DNA from: Spirochaetia bacterium
GTDB taxonomy: Bacteria; Spirochaetota; Leptospiria; Leptospirales; Leptonemataceae
NCBI GenBank assembly: GCA_021413825.1
Contig: JAIOPQ010000030.1
Coordinates: 1-45,903 of the forward strand
Length of the DNA: 45,903 nt
Reading direction: 5' to 3'
In this document: piece after piece, positions 42,353 through 45,903 of the stretch
Numbering within the stretch: the stretch's first letter is position 1
Layout: each line of letters begins with the position of its first letter
Program-made: the position numbers and the translations under genes
Notes under the pieces: generated by a model
Seen by the model: the letters and a program-made list of their open reading frames with translations, nothing else
What the model was told of the DNA's origin: nothing
The model's database searches: none

Positions 42353-43313
42353 GTGCGGCTACCTCTTTCAGAACCTCTTGTAAAACAGAAGCAGGAGTGC
42401 GCGAGGGATCTTCCAGTTCGATTCTATGACTGAGTGCCGGGAATACCATTTCTTTGACCATATCAGGCGTTACAAAATCGCTTCCGCGCACAAGGGCCAG
42501 GGCCCGAACCAATCTGGACAGACGAATCCCGGCACGGGGACTTGCTCCCGTAATTACGCCCGGGTGCTTTCTAGTCTGACGAATAATTCGAACAATATAC
42601 GATGCAATGTCAGGATGAAGCGATACTTCATCAACCAGCTTGGTCCAGGCTAAAAGCTCACCCGGGGCTATCACTGGTTTAAAATCTTTCCAGGAGTTTT
42701 CTTTTCCATGCTGCGCGAGAATTTGAATCTCATCTTGCTCGGATGGATAGCCCAGGGAGATCTGAACCATGAACCGATCAAGCTGCGGTGCTGGCAGCGG
42801 GAAGAGATGGCTTCCCTTCAGGTTCATTGTAGCAATTATAAAGAATGGATCTGGAATGGCGTACGTCTTGCCTTCAATTGTAACTTTCTGTTCTTCCATT
42901 ACCTGGAGAAAACTTCCCTGGGTCTTTGGAGTAAGCAGGTTGATTTCATCGCATAACAGGAAGTTTGCGAAGATTGGTCCGCTGTGAAATGTAGATTTGT
43001 TCGACTGCATGTCGAATCGATTGAAACCCAGAATATCTTGAGGAAGTAAATCTACGGTGCACTGAATACGGCTAAACGGCTCAATCTTAATGCCGTCGAC
43101 TTTTTGCTCATTGCCCCAGTCGATTGAACCAGAGATTGCGCGCGCAAGCGAGGTCTTACCTACTCCGTGCGCGTCTGCGAGAATTACATGGCCGCCTGCG
43201 ATCTTAGAGGCAATAATCGTTTCAATCGTTGACGTTTGCACAACGATCACAGAACGAATATTAGCAATCAGCCGGGCAATGCCCGACTTAGCTGCAGCGA
43301 TGTATTCTTTCAC
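42345..43313 (-). CDS. MoxR-family AAA+ ATPase
   Basis: A 322-residue AAA+ chaperone-like ATPase starting at GTG. Walker A is DAHGVGKTSLARAI. Walker B is FLLCDEINLL. The sensor segments are NLKGSHLFPLPAPQLDRFM and GASPRAGIRL. MoxR proteins act on DUF58/VWA partners to assemble or activate large complexes. The next gene is a DUF58 protein, as expected, followed by a transglutaminase. The gene begins 10 bases after rpmE, without a visible ribosome binding site. Confidence 0.93.
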   Translation of the reverse strand: MKEYIAAAKSGIARLIANIRSVIVVQTSTIETIIASKIAGGHVILADAHGVGKTSLARAISGSIDWGNEQKVDGIKIEPFSRIQCTVDLLPQDILGFNRFDMQSNKSTFHSGPIFANFLLCDEINLLTPKTQGSFLQVMEEQKVTIEGKTYAIPDPFFIIATMNLKGSHLFPLPAPQLDRFMVQISLGYPSEQDEIQILAQHGKENSWKDFKPVIAPGELLAWTKLVDEVSLHPDIASYIVRIIRQTRKHPGVITGASPRAGIRLSRLVRALALVRGSDFVTPDMVKEMVFPALSHRIELEDPSRTPASVLQEVLKEVAAPG

Positions 43314-43323
43314 AAAGAATCGC

Positions 43324-43527
43324 TTATTTCATTTTGTATTTTTTCTTGAAGCGATCAACGCGGCCCGCCGCATCGATCATACGCTCCTGGCCGGTGAAGA
43401 ACGGATGACAGCTGGAACAAATGTCCACTGTCATGTCTCCACGAGTTGAGCGCATGTTGTATACAGTTCCGCAAGAGGCGCACTTAACGACCGCTTCTTT
43501 ATAGTCCGGATGAATCTTAAGTTTCAT
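43324..43527 (-). CDS. rpmE: Ribosomal protein L31
   Basis: A 67-residue L31 of the zinc-binding type, with C16-x2-C19 and C37-x2-C40. It starts MKLKIHPDYKEAVVKCASCG, and STRGDMTVDICSSCHPFFTG follows, the L31 signature. The ATG is preceded by GGAGATAGGGA. It lies downstream of rho, separated by a short intrinsic terminator, an order often seen in bacteria. Confidence 0.97.
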   Translation of the reverse strand: MKLKIHPDYKEAVVKCASCGTVYNMRSTRGDMTVDICSSCHPFFTGQERMIDAAGRVDRFKKKYKMK

Positions 43528-43545
43528 TCCCTATCTCCAAATATT

Positions 43546-43563
43546 CAAAAAGCGGTGATCCGC
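43546..43563 (-). terminator. Intrinsic terminator between rho and rpmE
   Basis: On the minus strand, GCGG-ATCA-CCGC followed by T5. It is short and may let part of the transcription through into rpmE. Confidence 0.7.
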
Positions 43564-43570
43564 TGCCGGG

Positions 43571-45010
43571 TTACCCACCCGGTACGTTCATGCTGCCAAG
43601 AAAGTCTTCATTTGTCTTGGAGGCTCTGATTTTTTCCAGTAGAAGCTCCATAGCTTCTGTGCTGGCCATTGGACTCAGGACCTTTCTCAGTATGAACACC
43701 CGGTTTAGAACATCCTTGGTTAGAAGAAGTTCTTCTTTTCGCGTTCCAGACCGGTTAATGTCCATTGCCGGGAAGATTCTCTTGTCGGCAAGCCTTCTAT
43801 CAAGGATGATCTCCATATTTCCAGTGCCTTTGAACTCTTCAAAGATCACGTCGTCCATTTTGGAGCCAGTCTCAACCAGTGCCGTTGCCAGAATGGTCAA
43901 AGAGCCACCGTTTTCGATGTTTCTGGCCGCTCCAAAGAAGCGTTTTGGCTTATGAAGTGCATTTGAGTCCACACCACCCGACAGGATCTTGCCAGACGTC
44001 GGAACGACCTGGTTGTAAGCCCGTGCAAGCCTGGTAATAGAATCCAGGAGAATTACAACGTCACGGCCATGTTCGACCTGGCGTTTAGCCTTCTCAATGA
44101 CCATCTCAGCTACCTGAACGTGGCGAGAAGCTGGCTCGTCAAACGTTGAGGATACTACTTCCCCTTTTACGCTGCGCGCCATATCGGTCACTTCTTCCGG
44201 TCTTTCATCGATTAGAAGAACCAGGAGAATTACTTCCGGATGGTTGTGAGTGATTGCGTTTGCAATGTGCTGCATCAGGATCGTTTTACCGGTCCGTGGA
44301 GGAGCTACAATTAGCCCGCGCTGGCCTTTTCCAATCGGAGTCAAAAGGTCAATGATCCGTGTATCAAGGAGCGATGGATTCCACTCCATATTGAGGCGCT
44401 GGTCCGGATAGAGTGGCGTGAGGTTGTCAAACAACTGACGACGATGCGCTGCTTCCGTTGTAGTTCCATTGACTGTGTCCACCCGAAGTAGCGCAAAGAA
44501 TCGTTCCGACTCTTTTGGAGGGCGAATGTAGCCGTTGACGGTGTCACCCGTGCGAAGACCGAACAATCGGATCTGCGAAGGCGAAACATAGATATCATCC
44601 GGTCCGGGTAGATAACTGTAATCTGCGCTGCGAAGGAAGCCATAGCCTTCTTGCATTTTTTCAAGCGTTCCAGATGCCAGAATCGATCCGTTCTGTTCCG
44701 CTTGTTTTTGTAAGATCGCAAATATCAGATTTTGCTTTTTGTGGCCTGTAGTATTTTCAACTCCAAGCTTCTCTGCGAGAACTGTTAGATCCTCGATTGG
44801 CTTGCGTTTGAGTTCTGTAATGTCGAGTGGAGGCGGCTCGTTTCCGGTTCGGTGGCCGTTCTCTGAATCTTCGAGTTGCTGTTGCTCTGCTGCCAGATCA
44901 TCCATGGGGAGTTCACCCCGTGCGTCCATAGGTCCGCGATCGGGAAACCCGCCGCCTGGCCTTCTATGTCCGTGATTTGGTCTTCTTTCTCTTGCTCTTC
45001 TTGGAGGCAT
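43571..45010 (-). CDS. rho: Transcription termination factor Rho
   Basis: A 479-residue hexameric RNA helicase that ends transcription at Rho-dependent sites. Order: Arg/Pro/Gly-rich N-terminus (1-60), Rho_N helices ([20 protein letters not shown]), cold-shock RNA-binding domain ([31 protein letters not shown]), ATPase with Walker A APPRTGKT (236-243), Walker B region [16 protein letters not shown] and the Q/R-loop [20 protein letters not shown]. It is about 60 residues longer than E. coli Rho because of the basic N-terminus. AGGAAGG lies ahead of the ATG. Confidence 0.97.
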   Translation of the reverse strand: MPPRRARERRPNHGHRRPGGGFPDRGPMDARGELPMDDLAAEQQQLEDSENGHRTGNEPPPLDITELKRKPIEDLTVLAEKLGVENTTGHKKQNLIFAILQKQAEQNGSILASGTLEKMQEGYGFLRSADYSYLPGPDDIYVSPSQIRLFGLRTGDTVNGYIRPPKESERFFALLRVDTVNGTTTEAAHRRQLFDNLTPLYPDQRLNMEWNPSLLDTRIIDLLTPIGKGQRGLIVAPPRTGKTILMQHIANAITHNHPEVILLVLLIDERPEEVTDMARSVKGEVVSSTFDEPASRHVQVAEMVIEKAKRQVEHGRDVVILLDSITRLARAYNQVVPTSGKILSGGVDSNALHKPKRFFGAARNIENGGSLTILATALVETGSKMDDVIFEEFKGTGNMEIILDRRLADKRIFPAMDINRSGTRKEELLLTKDVLNRVFILRKVLSPMASTEAMELLLEKIRASKTNEDFLGSMNVPGG

Positions 45011-45057
45011 TTGTACCTTCCTGCCCTTATGGGTTAGTTTTTTTCCTGGTAGTGATT

Positions 45058-45110
45058 TTTGCCGGGAGTCGGTAGACTCCGGAGATGTCGCGTTGCGACT
45101 AAATAGTATA
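45058..45110 (-). promoter_or_regulatory. rho promoter and structured leader
   Basis: A -10 box TATACT (minus strand, 45105-45110) has no good -35 box. The leader of about 95 bases contains two hairpins: GTCGC-aac-GCGAC (45088-45100) and GGAGTC-tacc-GACTCC (45065-45080). rho leaders are attenuation sites in other bacteria. Confidence 0.4.
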
Positions 45111-45145
45111 TCTTCTTCTAATTTCTTAGTTTGCTCGCTGTCAAA

Positions 45146-45903
45146 TCAAAATTTTACGAAAAGTCCAGGGCTAACAGGTCTGCCGTTCTGAATTACTTCA
45201 AAGTGCAGATGTGGCCCGGTTGTCAGTCCGGTATTTCCTGAGATTCCAATCTCCTGACCTGCCACCACTTCCTGTCCGCGTCTCACTCGCACGGAACTCA
45301 GATGTCCGTAGAGAGTCTTGAGTCCCGAACCATGTTCAATTACGATTGCATTTCCGTACGATCCCATTCCACCCGCATACACTACAATTCCCGTGCGCGC
45401 TGCGACAACTGGTCTGTAATACATAACAATATCAAAGCCAGTGTGCATGTTGAGCCGGCCAGGAGAGAATGGATCCGGTCTCCATCCAAATCCAGAGGAC
45501 AGCATTCCCCAGGCAGGACGGAACCAGACTGGGGGTGGAGGTGGAATCTTTGCATTTGGTAAAAATACTTTTGTGCCAGGACGAATCAGATCCATGTCGC
45601 GCAGATCTGGATTGTCGTTTTGAATTTCTTCCAGCGCAACTGAGTAATACTGCGCAATGGCAGCAAGGCTATCACCAGGCTTCATGCGATACATAAGACC
45701 CGGTCTATTTGGAATTGTGAGCTTCTGACCTGGCTGCAAGTCGTCTGCACGCTTTAGTCCGGAGGAAGAGAGGATGCTTGCTGGAAGCACGCGATACATG
45801 CCAGCAATTTCAGATAACGTGTCTCCGGGGCGAACCGTATACTCTATCTTTCCGTCTTTCCGCGGGTTAGTAGTTGTAATAATTTTTTCTTTGAGTTCTT
45901 CTG
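45146..45903 (-). CDS. LysM/M23 peptidase, 5' end outside the window
   Basis: The frame is open to the window edge, so the N-terminus is missing. The visible 252 residues hold two LysM repeats (YTVRPGDTLSEIAGMYRV and YRMKPGDSLAAIAQYYSV) and a C-terminal M23 metallopeptidase domain. Its zinc ligands are in HTGFD, LYGHLSS and GPHLHFEV. The shape is that of NlpD/EnvC-like proteins, which activate amidases or cut peptidoglycan in the periplasm. All M23 ligand positions are present, so it may be active. It is upstream of rho. Confidence 0.9.
   Translation of the reverse strand, partial: EELKEKIITTTNPRKDGKIEYTVRPGDTLSEIAGMYRVLPASILSSSGLKRADDLQPGQKLTIPNRPGLMYRMKPGDSLAAIAQYYSVALEEIQNDNPDLRDMDLIRPGTKVFLPNAKIPPPPPVWFRPAWGMLSSGFGWRPDPFSPGRLNMHTGFDIVMYYRPVVAARTGIVVYAGGMGSYGNAIVIEHGSGLKTLYGHLSSVRVRRGQEVVAGQEIGISGNTGLTTGPHLHFEVIQNGRPVSPGLFVKF

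Noticed and set aside
1..45903. CRISPR arrays, insertion sequences, prophage, rRNA and tRNA genes
   Set aside because: No regularly spaced repeats, transposase or phage gene and no tRNA-like cloverleaf were recognised.

Overview
The window is chromosomal DNA of mid GC content with no phage, insertion sequence, rRNA, tRNA or CRISPR that I can recognise. It most likely comes from a spirochaete of the order Leptospirales, and probably not from the low-GC pathogenic Leptospira. The reasons are a DUF1554-type lipoprotein (a family I know mainly from Leptospira), a flagellar fliG, many exported or lipoprotein hypotheticals, several fatty acid desaturases, and very dense short operons with ATGA, GTGA and TAATG junctions. 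The assignment is inference.

Layout. 1-4.6 kb: long-chain acyl-CoA ligase, AraC regulator, RHH/PIN toxin-antitoxin pair and a PD-(D/E)XK-like protein, all on the minus strand. 4.6-4.85 kb: a gene-free, GC-rich array of hairpins. Read on the minus strand, four of them carry CAUGGAUG with GGA in the loop, the signature of CsrA/RsmE sites. 4.85-8.4 kb: a duplicated-domain protein and two exported proteins. 8.6-14.6 kb: a desaturase, an ArsR regulator with two SRPBCC (AHSA1) proteins behind a clear palindromic operator, a DUF4337 protein, a receiver-PP2C phosphatase and small membrane or exported proteins. 14.7-20.4 kb: a 7TM sensor fused to a sigma-54 type AAA+ activator, an anchored protein, a secreted cysteine-rich alpha/beta hydrolase and a hotdog thioesterase.

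20.5-30.3 kb: fliG, a nitroreductase-like protein, an isoprenylcysteine methyltransferase-like protein, the DUF1554 lipoprotein, a PrsW-like membrane protease, a DUF1569 protein, a small membrane protein whose promoter carries a second ArsR-like palindrome, an OmpA/PD40 protein and a desaturase pair. 30.4-37.4 kb: a DoxX-like protein, a frame-broken MFS transporter, a PilZ-patatin fusion, an ECF sigma/membrane protein/ferredoxin operon, a structured intergenic element, a Phd/PIN toxin-antitoxin pair with a duplicated palindromic operator, and a zinc-ribbon protein with a CarH-type cobalamin photosensor motif.

37.4-45.9 kb: one long minus-strand run consisting of an M23/LysM peptidase (5' end outside the window), rho, rpmE, MoxR ATPase, DUF58, a TgpA-like transglutaminase and a PQQ-type propeller lipoprotein. 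The last four form a MoxR-DUF58-transglutaminase operon.

The candidates most likely to be undescribed are the CAUGGAUG hairpin array (a possible CsrA-sponge RNA), the zinc-ribbon/CarH-like light or B12 sensor with its coupled partners, and the PilZ-patatin fusion. Assignments rest on motif recognition by eye; no database search was run.
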